A stretch of DNA of 64,000 bases from Beverwykella pulmonaria (taxonomy: Eukaryota > Ascomycota > Dothideomycetes > Pleosporales > Melanommataceae), in the NCBI GenBank assembly GCA_001599595.1, contig BCHH01000020.1:172060-236059 (forward strand), given 5' to 3'. Below are positions 1-11,417 of this stretch, one piece after another. Every line of letters begins with the position of its first letter. Position 1 is the stretch's first letter. Made by a program: the position numbers and the translations under genes. Below the pieces are notes generated by a model. That model did not search any database. It was given only the letters and a program-made list of their open reading frames with translations, and had not been told where the DNA came from.

Positions 1-264
1 AAAGAGGAAATATATAAGGAGGACAGTTTCCTATGTTATGTTTGCTCTTTGTAGTCAACTCAAATAACTTCACTCGTCTCTTACCCAGATTGATACAGCA
101 AGTTAGTTAGTCAATTTATTGATTGGATTTACCACCCCGTTGTCTTATATCATCGTCTTCGAACCTCACAGAATAATCCTACGACACCTACGCTTACGCA
201 CCGCCTTAGTACGGACCGGACCCAGTAAGTGTTCACCTCGTATAACACAAAGGTAAAAACTAAG

Positions 265-2315
265 CTGTCTTCCTAAGGCTTGGCATTATTAAACATATCC
301 AATTTTGTAATAGCATAGAATGTAGATTAGTGATTAAGGGTAGTAACTGTCTAGATAGCATCAATTTCGCCAAAAGAGGTGAGGAATTGCAAATAAGGTT
401 CCTGTCCTTCATCATAGTTGTCAATATGCATGTCTATAAGCAGTTGTTCTGCGTCGTCAATTTTATGTTCAACAAAACTATCCACACCTTTGTAGCTAGT
501 TAGGAAGCATTAATATCCTTCAAGATCAAGCAAATAGCTGTTGTAGTTCTTAGCGCTGTTAAGAAATCAGGTATATACCTTTAATTGTTCTTCCTAGGTG
601 TGCTTAGTTAACCAGCAACCTTCAGCACCACATATGTAGCATTTCTTAGTTTAGGTGCCTTGGCTTGAGCGTAAGGCGCTTTAGGATCTAGTTCTGCTCC
701 AAAATCTATCTCTGCCTTAGAATCTGCTTTAACCACGTCTACAACTATATGCTCTATTATTGGCGTATCTCCTGTCAGTCAGGTATTGGTTCAGGTTGTT
801 GTTAATAAAATAGTTAGTAGTGTCATTGTCAAAGTCGCTCTAAGGGGCGTTTCAGGCAAGGTAAGCATTAGATTGTTGTGCCTCCTTTACGCGCATAGTA
901 GTGCCTATTAAGTTCCTTAGTTGGGCGCAAACAGCCTCATACATTTTAGCAGGTTAATATAGGGCAAGACTGCATTCTAGGACAGATCAGCAAGCGCTTA
1001 GTAATTAGTCTTAGATACTACAGTCAGTTTAGTATAACTCTAATAGACCAGGTTGAACTTTCTAAAGCGTGTCAAATAGTATCTAAAGGCATTCACTTCA
1101 TAGTTTGTTAGGGTTCTTGGCGATAATATCAGGCAGTGTGGTTTAACGCCATAATTGCAAGTATTCCTAGTTTATCTCCTTATTCTCAAAGAAGAATCTC
1201 ATTCGTGCTTCCATCTCAGCAAATATAAGTCCTTTGTTGGCCAAATGTTTGTAGTAAAATCTGCTTGCACAACCACGCAGCATTAGGGAGTAGGCGTTGT
1301 AGTATTAGTTATGGCCAATTCTAATCTTCCTGCAAGAATTGTAGAATATATCTAGTTTAGAGTTAAGGACGTCAAACATTTCGCCACTAAACTTTATATT
1401 GTCCATGTACAGCTTAGACAACTCTATAAGTAGCCTCAATAAGCTAGGTAGTCCCTAGTAAGGCTAGGAATACTGTAGTTGTAGTTAAGGTTGCTAAGGG
1501 AGGAGAGTCTGTGTTTGTTGTATAGTAGTATTCACTAGCAGGCGTACATTTAGCTTATTATAGGGTTGAACATTCTAGTTGTTTGGCTTAGGGACTAAGA
1601 ATCCTTGTAGAGGCAGTGAAGTACAGTACAGGTCCTTAGGGATAGAATCTATTAGGCTTTAGGCTTGGGGAGAGCTCAGGTCTATTCCTAGACAGTAATA
1701 TCTTAAGTATAGGTTAAGGCCACTATAATGCTTGTTCTAGTGTTCAATGTCTGCCTTCTCCCATTTATAGGGATCCTCTCATCTAGCTACAAGTTTCATG
1801 TTGACTAAGATCTTCTTATTGTCTATTAGGACCCATACGCCATTCTTGCGGAGGAATGCACAGATAGCCTAAATAATGTTGCTATCCAGCTTGTCCTAAA
1901 CAGCCACTATCTAGTCTTTAAAATCCTCCATGTACCATTGCCACAGCTCGCCGTCAATAAGTCCACCCAAACAATATTCCTCCATTCAGTAAGCTACAAA
2001 TCCATTCAGCACTTTAGGGTTGATATCGTCAATGTCACCAGTAACATCTAGCACCACTGTAGTCTATGTAGCCTTGTCAATGCAGTCCTTCCATTGTATA
2101 GGAAACTCGTATGCTATCTTAACAGTGTACTAGGCAGGATTGACGGTTTCGCTGGTGGTTGCGGAGGGGGGGGGGGGTTGTGTTTTCTTTGTTTGGACGC
2201 TGGTCCTAATGTCTACATCCAGCACAAGCCAGAATCTTGACAGATGCAGCGTAAAGAAGGTTGTTCTGCGTAATGGACGCGAACTTGGTCTTTGCGGGTG
2301 AGCGTAGTAAAACAA
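265..2315 (-). mobile_element. RIP-degraded Ty1/copia-like gag relic
   Basis: Read on the minus strand, this stretch gives one long gag-like frame broken by many TAA/TAG codons where Gln is expected, plus some TGA/TAG at Trp. This is the footprint of CpA-to-TpA change (RIP). The intact N-terminal piece lies at 2130-2315. Near 590-645 the frame encodes a zinc-knuckle-like motif, CYICGAEGCWLTKH (CX2CX4CX4H), of the kind found in gag of Pezizomycotina copia elements. Around 280-370 come residues like those preceding the copia protease (a L-N-x-Q-S-x-x-x-A-I-T pattern). Homology fades near 265, and the pol part is not visible before the window edge. The element is dead. The family assignment rests on the zinc knuckle and frame style, not on a database hit. 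Confidence 0.7.
2166..2177. repeat. G12 homopolymer inside the gag relic
   Basis: Twelve consecutive G on the plus strand. On the minus strand it encodes the proline run of the gag N-terminus. It is likely to vary in length between isolates and to be prone to sequencing error. Confidence 0.9.
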
Positions 2316-2329
2316 ACCCTGCGATCAAT

Positions 2330-2680
2330 TAAGCTCTTTGGAGGTTGTGCCTGCGAGAATAGGCTGACCTCCCTTAGCACACAGGCCAGAGGGCACCAGC
2401 AAAGTCCTGGGCCTCAAGGTATGTCTCTTCCGTTTACCTAGCTGTCTGTGGTTGACTGTGAGTTCAACCACTGATCAGTGTTGGTTTCACAGGGCTATTG
2501 CAATAGCAATGGGGGTTCTCAAAGGGGGTAATAAATCGTTGTGTCTGTCTCTATCTGAGGTGAGGCTCAGGAGGTTGTATCATCCCTTTGCCGCCAAGCA
2601 CCGCTAGTGTCTCATGTGATAAACACGTGATCACAACATCACCACGTGATCACCATGTTCTATATATATTCCAACACTTT
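2330..2680 (-). repeat. possible 5' LTR of the copia relic
   Basis: The stretch just upstream (minus sense) of the gag frame is non-coding. Read on the minus strand it starts with TGTTGGAATATATATAGAAC and carries repeated GTGATCACGTG-like palindromes near 2625-2655. This fits an LTR starting with TG near 2680. The matching 3' LTR would lie outside the window, so neither boundary nor a target-site duplication can be checked. Confidence 0.3.
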
Positions 2681-5338
2681 CCTTCTTCACTTTGACGATA
2701 AAACTCTCATTCCAGGAAGGAGCTAGCGTTTTCTCAATTACGCCCGTGCGGCAGGTCTGCTCGCCGTCGATTGTGGTTATAGCGAAGGGATCCGAAAACT
2801 GAAATAATTGCTCTTATATAGGCCAGTTGCAGCGACAATAGTGACACGCAGGTTACCCGCGTCCAAAGTGTTCATGGTGTGTGATTATGAGGTGGTAGAG
2901 GGCCAAACGGCTGCTCGGGCAAAGAAAGACTGGCCCCAATCCAAAGGGTAGTTTTGCTGTTATTACGGCGATTCTGTCGTTTCGTAATCGTGTCAGTTGA
3001 GGAGGCCTCCTCGTTCGTGTCAAGGTTCAACGAAAAGCGATCTACGCTTGTCAGATCGCTGTTCTATTCCGCTTTTCGTCCCAAAGTGCGATTGCGAAAT
3101 TGAAAACGTACTGAGAAAGCCTATTCCTTGTGACTGAAGGCTAATTAGGGTCGAAGATGGCCATCAGCAGCGGCCAATAGCATGTGATGAGTATTAGTAT
3201 CTCTGTTGAGCCCTTTCATATGCAGTGTCCCTCATTGAAGAAAGGAAGGAGCGCCCAGGCAGTGTGTTGAAGATGCGGCTTGCGAAGCTTTTCAGCTGAG
3301 GCCCTCCTCGCATCTTGGCTGTGCTTGATCCAGTAGACAGAAAGTGGCGTTTCAGCCTCGCAGTTTCACGAAACGCCTCGCTCATGCGTCTCGAAGGTTC
3401 GGCAAACATAGTGACAAGTTGGATTGGCTGCCCCCTTTCCAGGAAAAGGAAAACACGATGTGCAACAATTAAAAGAGCACAAGACGAATTAAGCTCTAAT
3501 GTGAGGAGGAAGGTGTACCTAGGTACATGGGAAGAGCGGAGCATTAAGCCATTGGCCGACCGCCAAGGCGCTAACCTCAAAACCAGACACATCATTCGAT
3601 TGGCCCACGACATCAAATTGTCAATGGGTGCTGCGTGGACGGTAAGGTATCCCGTACGATACCAGAGCAATGCAGTGTGAGTGCAACCATGGTTTCAAGG
3701 ATTAGCTTGCTGTTCATTACGTTGCACCGTCTACTCTAGCCGAATGCTCCATCCCTCCACTCCGAAGGCTTCACCTCGGAAGCGACGACGAGGGTATTTC
3801 CGCAGTCCGCATACCCATACAAACTAACATGTGTCACCGACATTAATTATCCTGAATCGTACAGCCCCGGTGTGTCTGGTTTCCAGATGTTCCGATCCAA
3901 ATCCGAGAGGGAGGTGCCTTCCTCTCAAGGCCGTGAGCGGTGGAGGGCGCATCTTATTCGTAGCGTGAAGTAGGCGGGACTGGTCTACCTACAACGCCAA
4001 ACACTCCATATACCAAACAACACCACCGCCGATGTTGTTGCACACATCAACAGCCTTCGCAGTCGCTTGGACCGTCGTGAAGGCTTCGAAACTAGCTGCA
4101 TACTACGCAAGGCCATTAAGACAGGTACGCTTTCCGTATCAGTTTATTTTCTAAGACGCCTAATAGTATTAGTTATTAGTAGGGCTTGCTTTAGAGCTGC
4201 ATATCAACGTGAAGTTCATGTTTGAGAGCATGAATCGTCTTGCTTAAATCTAGGCTTGAGAGCGCCTGTGTTCTCGGCCAACTGACCTTTTCATACAAAT
4301 AGAAAATATCCAACCCACCTACCATTTTTACTATCCCTAAGCTACGCTTGCATTACCAACAGAAGAGTTGCGCTTACGGGTAAGACTAATATCTTCTTGT
4401 GTTTTAACTCTTGATTCTCAGGACCGTACAAATAATTAGCGCTGCGAAAACGTCTATTATATTTTATTATTAGATAGCTACACTTAAGGCTTGGGACTTT
4501 TCGTGGAATTAAAAATACGTTAGAGAACGGTAGTCCTACGGGAGCAGAGCTGCAGGTAGACATATAGGTGGCGGCAATCTTGCGGAAGAAGATAGAGCAG
4601 GAGCGTCTGGTATTCCTTATGTCCAACCTGCTGCTGGCACTAGACAATGCGGCAGACAACGCACCCACTTCACCTGATAAGGACGTTGCTAATCTCTGAC
4701 CGTTGTGTCTCCTTACGTCCGCAGTTACTATCATTAGAAACAATTATAAGGTCTATCATGTATACTCCTCCAACATGAATGGATACGTACCGATTTTTGA
4801 ACCCAACCAAAAGTTTCGCTCGTCTGACGACGCACTCTGGTGTAGAGTATATTTAACTTGGCTTAATTCTACGGGTGGATGTTAGAGGCGGTTTTAACAG
4901 AGAGGTGATTGGGGACATGCACAGAGAGCTTTGGGGGCCTTCCCTGTCTAATCCTGGAAATGCTTGCTAAGGGTGAATGACAGCTAAGATGGCCGTTAAA
5001 ACTACGAACGAGGTTTTTTTACGTAGGTCTAATTTCATAAAATCTAGCTTAGGCTCTTAGGTCAGGATATTGCATTGCCTTAGACACTCTCTTCCCTCAA
5101 CCATACCGGCGCGGACTATCCAATCACTGTTATCTCCACGTAGATCCCTGTGTAGACATTGGCGGAAATTCAAGGCCTCAATACAGATTATTAAGGGCTT
5201 ATTATCCTATGGTTGAATTTCTTAAGGCTTGCTAGTTACGATACAATGCTGTTCCTATGGATAACTACTACGCTATACATTCGCCTGCTCTCTCGCCAAA
5301 AAAAAAAAAACTAAAGTACACATCTCATTCTAACGACA
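2681..5338. other. gene-poor stretch, no supported gene
   Basis: Only short unconvincing open frames occur here (for example 3194-3670 minus, 3315-3680 plus, 4342-4743 minus). Small coding-looking pieces, such as a plus-strand Lys/Glu/Leu-rich frame ending near 4699, may be ends of decayed transposons but match nothing I can name. A 9-bp inverted repeat (CGAAAAGCG / CGCTTTTCG) flanks about 29 bp near 3031-3077. An A13 run lies at 5298-5310, just past the end of the LysM gene. Confidence 0.6.
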
Positions 5339-6028
5339 CTAGGAAATTACAGTAACATTGCCGGACAGATTCGCACAGTTCATAGGTATTGAGATGACAG
5401 GACCCTCGGTTGGATCAGCCTCATGACTGTAGTTGTAAGTCGGATTGAACGCCATGATCTGGCCCACAGTAGTGTTAAATTGTTTCGCCAAATCAACATA
5501 TGTCCCATATGTAAACTTATATGGCTGCACAATGCATTGGCTCGGGCTGCATTGGGGGATCTTGAGCTGCTGGTCGGAAGGTAAAATTTCATCCGCCGCG
5601 GTAGTACCATTGGTGAGTCCGCCGGCGGAGATAGAGTCGAGGCTGACCATGAACTTGAGAGCGATGGTTTCGCGGGTATCGTTCAATCGGGTATTGTAGG
5701 TGTGAAGTCCGCCACTAACGCAAGTCGAAGAATAGATTGTATTGGGAATGAGGCATGTCGCATCGTCTGGATCGCAAGCCTCAGCTGGGATTATAAGCGT
5801 TTCGCCAGCTTGCATGAGAGTTGCGTCACTCATGCGATTCGCACGGGCGATGTCGCAGACACCTCGCTTGGTAGACGTGGCGATGCTGAAGATGGTGTCG
5901 GTAGAAGTGACGGGCCAGGTTCCGATTGTTGTGTTCAACGCGGTGGAATTGCAACCAATCTGAGCCGACACTATTTGGTTGACCGAAAGCAAGAACATGA
6001 AGGCGAGGATTCGGTTGGAGGCGGTCAT
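5339..6028 (-). CDS. Secreted LysM-domain effector, three LysM repeats (Ecp6-like)
   Basis: A 229-residue single-exon protein. The frame is open further upstream to 6247, but the Met at 6028 is the natural start because it is followed directly by a signal peptide (residues 1 to about 22, hydrophobic core ILAFMFLLSV, small residues before Gln23). Three LysM units follow at about residues 36-81, 108-158 and 168-215, separated by Cys-containing linkers. There are eight cysteines (26, 58, 85, 92, 103, 160, 165, 218) and many N-x-S/T sites. Size and layout match fungal Ecp6-type effectors, which bind chitin fragments in the apoplast and dampen plant chitin sensing; that role is family knowledge, not shown here. 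The gene sits in gene-poor DNA about 3 kb from a RIP-damaged retroelement, a common setting for effector genes. Confidence 0.88.
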   Translation of the reverse strand: MTASNRILAFMFLLSVNQIVSAQIGCNSTALNTTIGTWPVTSTDTIFSIATSTKRGVCDIARANRMSDATLMQAGETLIIPAEACDPDDATCLIPNTIYSSTCVSGGLHTYNTRLNDTRETIALKFMVSLDSISAGGLTNGTTAADEILPSDQQLKIPQCSPSQCIVQPYKFTYGTYVDLAKQFNTTVGQIMAFNPTYNYSHEADPTEGPVISIPMNCANLSGNVTVIS

Positions 6029-7953
6029 AATGTTTATTGCAGTGTTAGTCCACAAAACAAATGGTATGAAGAACAAGAGGTGGCCAAACAGCCAATCTTC
6101 GCAGCTAGTTATAGAAGGATATAAGTGATGCTCATAGTAGAAGTTGGAGCATTTCACAGATGAACGCGTCATGTGAAAAGCCAATACGAGTAAACTGATC
6201 GCCCTGCAAAGAGAGATTGTGATAATCCCCACAGGAACACGTAACATTATCTGCCAATCTTAGCAGTCGTTTCACGGTTTCAGTAAGGCGTCGCACAACG
6301 GCATAGTTGCCGTGTTCTACCAGTATTATGTTGCTATATTCCCATTCAATTAGATGTTATAAGGCGGACCGTGCTGAGGGCGCTTTTTGCTATCACAAAT
6401 AGAACCTTATTACAAAAGTGGGGGGAAAAAATATTAAGAGCAGGGAACAAGGGATTTCCTCCGTACATTTTCGTACATCGCACAAAGAAACGCTTTCTAG
6501 AGCTCTGAAATATCATTGGAGCGTGAGCAATAGCGGTTAGCTCGTTTCGAAACGCCGCGTGGTCATACGTACTGTTAACGGGCGTAGTTTACATGAAGTG
6601 CTGCATTGAGAGTATATGGATGCTGTAACTATGACTTATTCTCGAGGGAGACGAATATCTAACATTGGCATTGGTTGCTGCCGCCAGGATAAATGCCGGC
6701 AGAATTGGAGTCTTCATTCGCCCTTGTAAGTTCGGACTGCATACTGAAGCTGATCATTGATGTATCTATGTGTGCTATTGCGATACATATAGAGAGTTCA
6801 TGGTACAAATTAAGTGTGAATGAAGCTTACGTCTTTAGTAGTAATAAAGTTTCGGCACCATCTACGCTTGTGCCTATGTTCGGACGGCGTCTAGGAATAA
6901 ACAGATGAATGAAGAGTTCTGTAGGAATGCGTAGATAATAATAAATTATTATAAGTTCAGCACATCGGAAGATTTATCGCATGCTCTTGGGATTCAGTTG
7001 TCATAATGCGGTACTGTTCCTAGGGATACAGTTAGATGATAACTATATGGAGATTCCTGATTGGAGCCCTTTATCTGGGCTCAAATCTCACGGAAACGAA
7101 GCTATGGTCTTCTGTCTTCCTGACGGGAAAGGTGACCGAAGTGTGCAGCATGAAGAAGCCCTCGGGGGGTCAAATTCATGTTAACATAAAATGACAGAGT
7201 GGGGTAAAGATTTTGAGGTGTAGGGATATGAATAGGGGTGAATACAAGATAGATGTCGAAGCAGAAAGAGGGTAATGTGATAGATAGACAATAAGTTTCT
7301 GAGGAGCGAGAGGCTTTCATTGTGAGCGGTGTCAATGTCAGAACAGATGTATGCAGCGGATACGTGTAAGAAAGGGTTGTCTCGCACTAATAGGGTTGAG
7401 AGTAAGGTTAGGGGTAGATAGGAGTGTATCGTATGAGAGACGAAGTAAGTTATAGCGCTCAAGAAAGCGGTTGTAGAAGGTAAGGGCGCCATTTGGAGAG
7501 ACTTTGGGTACGTTTGTAAGTTGTAGGTCCATCCACAGCCCTCAGAACGTAAAGTAACAATAGCAACACGCGTAGTTTGGCTGTATTCTTGCTTATGGTT
7601 AGCTGGCAAATAGCAGTAAACAACATTCTACCGTGAACTCTTGGCCGGTGGTGTTGCTATTGGCAAAAACCCGTTATACACGTGATTCTCAGACTAGTGG
7701 TGTTTACTAAGGTGGGTATGAGTACCCTTGGCTATTTAGATAGTAAAAAAAGGTTTAGTTTTTGGTGTTACCCTTGGTTTTGGTGGTTTAATGTGCGCTT
7801 TTTTTTGTTAGTCGCATGGGCGGCAGAGGTTACCCTGGAACGCGGCGATAAACCCTAACCGCCCCCATGAAGTTGAATTGACTTTGGATTCGACCGAGCC
7901 TTGATTTGTTACTGCTATCAGAAGCAACCTTTCAATGTCATTTCTAGTAACTC
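6029..7953. other. intergenic, no supported gene
   Basis: Short open frames only (6693-6908 plus; 7181-7609 and 7338-7532 minus). The last two overlap in a pyrimidine-rich minus-strand stretch and neither shows a domain or signal peptide. A single telomere-like AACCCTAACC occurs near 7851 but is not repeated. Confidence 0.5.
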
Positions 7954-8565
7954 ATAATCAGTTTTTATCCCTTGCCTCTTACTGCGCGCACCCTCGTTGC
8001 CTTTATCACACTCATCTCTTCTATTGCACACCACGTACATGGAGCTGCTGGTCTAACTCTTAGCATCGAGAGCCTACAAGTTTTCACCACTCAACGCCCT
8101 TGCCTGAAAAATTGCCTATCCTGTGTCGACTGCGGCGAAAACTTCAGGTTTAACGGAGGCGACCTCGGCGAACAACTCGGGTGTGAAGGACCTCAGTTCC
8201 TTGATAGCTGCTTCTGTCGAGCTGACTTGATAGACTCTGCAAGCTCAAAGATCAAGACCTGCGTGTCATGGAACTGTAGTGGGAATATTGTTGATATATC
8301 TTTGGGCTTCTCTATTTACAATGCATACTGCTCTGTCACGCCGACCTCAACCCTTTCAACGACACAAACTCCGGCAAGCACACCAACCTCAGCCCCTCTA
8401 GCGACATAAACTCCGGGGAGCACACCAGCAATCACAACGAAAGTAATCGTACAGAATTTGGTCAGCAGCTCAGCCACGGACATGTTCGGGTCTGGGTTAT
8501 CGTGCGAGTGCATTGTTGCGTGGTGCGCCGCGGCACTGTATCGACTAGCATTTGAGCTAGGCTAA
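7954..8565 (+). pseudogene. Decayed CFEM-like secreted/membrane protein gene
   Basis: The frame encodes a hydrophobic leader (ending about HHVHG), then a Cys-rich region with CxxxCxxCxxC, DSCFC and CVSWNC motifs (ten Cys in about 80 residues). This resembles CFEM-type extracellular domains that bind haem or sit at the cell surface. A Thr/Ser/Pro stalk follows. There is no in-frame ATG: where one would fit, at 7954, the codon is ATA. An in-frame TAA at 8407-8409 stands where the neighbouring repeat has CAA. The same frame stays open beyond it to 8565 and repeats the stalk (TPxSTP). Both lesions are what CpA-to-TpA change produces. If a TTG at 7972 served as start, a truncated 145-residue product would be possible, but that is unlikely in a fungus. 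Confidence 0.6.
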
Positions 8566-8849
8566 CTCTTGACTCTGCCGAATCCGCTAGGCCCTGCTTC
8601 AGGAGCAAAATCTTCAATTGCAGAAGGTACATCTACGATATTCTTGACCGAGACGATTCCACCAAGCCTGACTGGAGGAGGTTCTGCAGGACACAAGGGT
8701 GCACTATCTTGAGCGTTCCAGTAGCTGCATTATTTTTATCTTTGTTCAGTTTGGAATCCTCTAAATATTCTTTAATAGGTGTTTTGGTGTTTAAATATTT
8801 AACAAGCATATTATCTGGAAGGAAGTATAATCTGGCTAAGGATCTACTC

Positions 8850-11417
8850 TCACTGATGCGGCTGAGAAGAATTAGAGTCCCCAGAATACTCTTTAGTAGA
8901 GCCAGTCGAAGAAGGAGGACATGAAGAACCAACTGTTAAACTGTCAATACCCAAGGTGTCAATCGCTTCTACTCCGTTTTCTTGAACAGGAGACTCCTTA
9001 GAAGCTTTAGGACATGTAAGTGAAATTGTCTCCTCGATGATTCTCGTATCCAAGGACGCCTCCTTGTTAATGTAGGAACACCATTTGACTGCCATCTGCA
9101 CAGCATTCTTAATTTGACGGCCGTTCAAGTCCCATTCAGCTAAAGTGGCAATGTCTGCACTGGAGAAGCTTGGGCCTCCTGGCAACGCGTTCAAAAAGTT
9201 GCTCCAGATTGTTTGGCGCACGTCGCTTGTCAAACGCTCGAATTTGATATGGAAATGCACACGGGATTCTACGGCTTCGTCGATCGTGTCGAAAAGATTT
9301 GTCGTAAGAAACATAGTCCCTATTCACAGTCAGTCTCACATCTTTATGGCCATCCTACAATACAGCAAGGGCCAACTTGCCTCGGTAATATTCAAGTTCT
9401 CTTAGAAACACTACTCATGTTAGTTAAATTCTCCATTATAACTTGTTTGTACAGAACGGTCTTACCTGCAACGGACTCGTTCATTTTCGAATTTCCTCGT
9501 GTCCTGCGTTCAAGGAAAACATCCGCCTCTTGAAGAGGTCATCAGTCAGCCAATAAATTGAATCAATTCAGGATTATCGTACCGTCTAAAAGTACAATGG
9601 CATTCCATTCGGCTGCCATATCCATAATTCGACGCAGTTGCAAGCTGACTTGCTCGACTGTCGAGCCCATCTCATGTGTATCGACATGGTACAGAGGACG
9701 ACCAACCTTGTCTGCCACTGTGACGCGCATCAGCAAATATTGATGATATAAATCAACTGAGACTCACCAGCCTCTGCAGTCAAAGTTTTTCCAGTGCCTG
9801 GAGGACCCGACAGCAAGACCAGCAGACCTTCCCCTGCTAAGCAGTTAATGAAAATTCTCATGGATACCATGTACGAATAGTTTACCTTTGCCTGACACAA
9901 CGTCGTCTACTTCTTGGGTCTTATTTTGATCTTGATGTTGTGCAAATGCAAGCACCATTTGCTTGTAGTGATTCGGAAGCACAAGGTGCTCAAACGCCCT
10001 GTCATCTAATACGAGTGGTTGGACGCCGTCAACAAGGAAGTTCACTGCCGTGTGTTAGCCACTATCTACACGATTGATGCCACCAGTCGTCGACTTACTC
10101 CACGTCTTGTCTCTGAGTGAGAACCCATCAAGCAAGGGAGACATCAAAAGCAGACGGTCCTCATGCTCCTCTACTGATTCCTTGTTCCATTTCTGTTGAG
10201 CACTGTCGGGTCTGATGCGTGCGGCAAGGACATTGACATCTTTGCGTCGACGTTCCGTTGATTGCCGTCTATACTGCGAAGACTCTTCGAGAGCAGATGG
10301 TTTACTGAAGGGGCGGATCAATCTGCGAAAAGTTTCATTCTTCATGGCGTAGAAGTGCGGATCAATGATTATACGGCTCGAAACGTTGAACCTTTTGGTA
10401 GAATATGTCGGCGCATCGTCTTCGGCACGTTTGATCTCTGTTGCTTGAGGAGCAAGGGCCATGCCCTCAAATAGTTGGTGATGTTGGTGCTGGAACGCCA
10501 GAGAGCGTCTACCGCGGGCAAGTATCTTCTGCTTCAGGCCTTTGTCTCGAACGTGCTCCCATGGAAAAGCTTTCAGGGTGGATATCGGCTTTGTATCGTG
10601 GAAATGCGGAAAGCTCATGGTTATTTCCGAGTACCCATACTCAAATCCGTCATATTGCACGAACTCGCACCGAAGAACCCAATGGTCGCCCTCTCCTTGG
10701 TGGCTGCGATCACTAGCAAAAGACAGAACCCTATATATCTGCTCAAATCCATGTTGGTAAGAGATAATGTAACTGCCCTTGGGGTAAAGAGTCCACAGAA
10801 AGCTGTACGATATCCGCGCCTCGCTGAGCAGCTCACGGGCACGGTTGAATGTGGTGCCGAGCTCGCTGTCCATAAAATCGCAAAGAAGCTTGAGGTGCGC
10901 TTTTAGGTCTCTGTCTTCGGATTCGAAAACATCAAGACTATCGTGCGCTTTCTTGATCTCATCCCAGCAGAAGAAGAGTGGCTGGAACGGTTTCCAGAGG
11001 GTAATTTGGTTGTTCGTTGTTTCAATATCGTGGTTCTTCAAAAGATCGTCAAGTTTCTTGACAATGAGCGGACTCTGAATCTTGATGAAGGACGTGAAGT
11101 ATGTGGGAACATTGTTGAAGGTTTTTTCCTTGTCAAACTTCTTGTAGATCTGTATGGCAGCACTGTCGAATCTTTGGCGCGTGGGAGCCGGAAGTTGCGC
11201 TGCTTGATATTCGACCCAGTTAATTCCATCGTAATCCTCTAGAGCTGGCCCTTGATAGAAAGTCTTTGCCTGCACTTTCATGCCATGCTCGGTGAGGCGG
11301 AACTTGGAGGGTATTCGGGACTTTCGCTGGTATCCCTCTTTAATCTTGTCAGATTACAAAACTCAAAACCAGGTGGGATGAAGAAAAATAACACCCGCTC
11401 TTACCTGAGCCGTCCAT
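8850..11417 (-). CDS. DUF7025-AAA+ ATPase family protein
   Basis: Eight exons rebuilt by hand: 11417-11405, 11337-10099, 10044-9886, 9836-9768, 9717-9583, 9528-9466, 9410-9381, 9319-8850. All junctions keep frame and give 725 residues. The long second exon carries the region found before the ATPase core in this mould family (DUF7025). The core has Walker A GPPGTGKT (exon 4), Walker B LLDEADVF across the 9583/9528 junction, and a sensor/arginine-finger stretch FLTTN...DEAVESRVH in the last exons. The C-terminus is Ser/Thr-rich. The start at 11417 was chosen because a 67-bp intron with a CTGAC branch joins it in frame to exon 2; a Met at 11281 is the fallback. The intron at 9320-9380 has a GC-AG border (GAG/GCAAGT). 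These proteins form large lineage-specific families of unknown role in moulds. Confidence 0.85.

Noticed and set aside
3020..3080. Inverted repeat as a possible transposon terminus
   Set aside because: Arms are only 9 bp and 29 bp apart, with no target duplication or transposase frame nearby.
3194..3680. Overlapping frames on both strands (158 and 121 residues)
   Set aside because: Mutual overlap, no family resemblance and a repeat-rich setting; not supported as genes.
7848..7860. Telomere-like AACCCTAACC
   Set aside because: A single occurrence, not an array; chance match.
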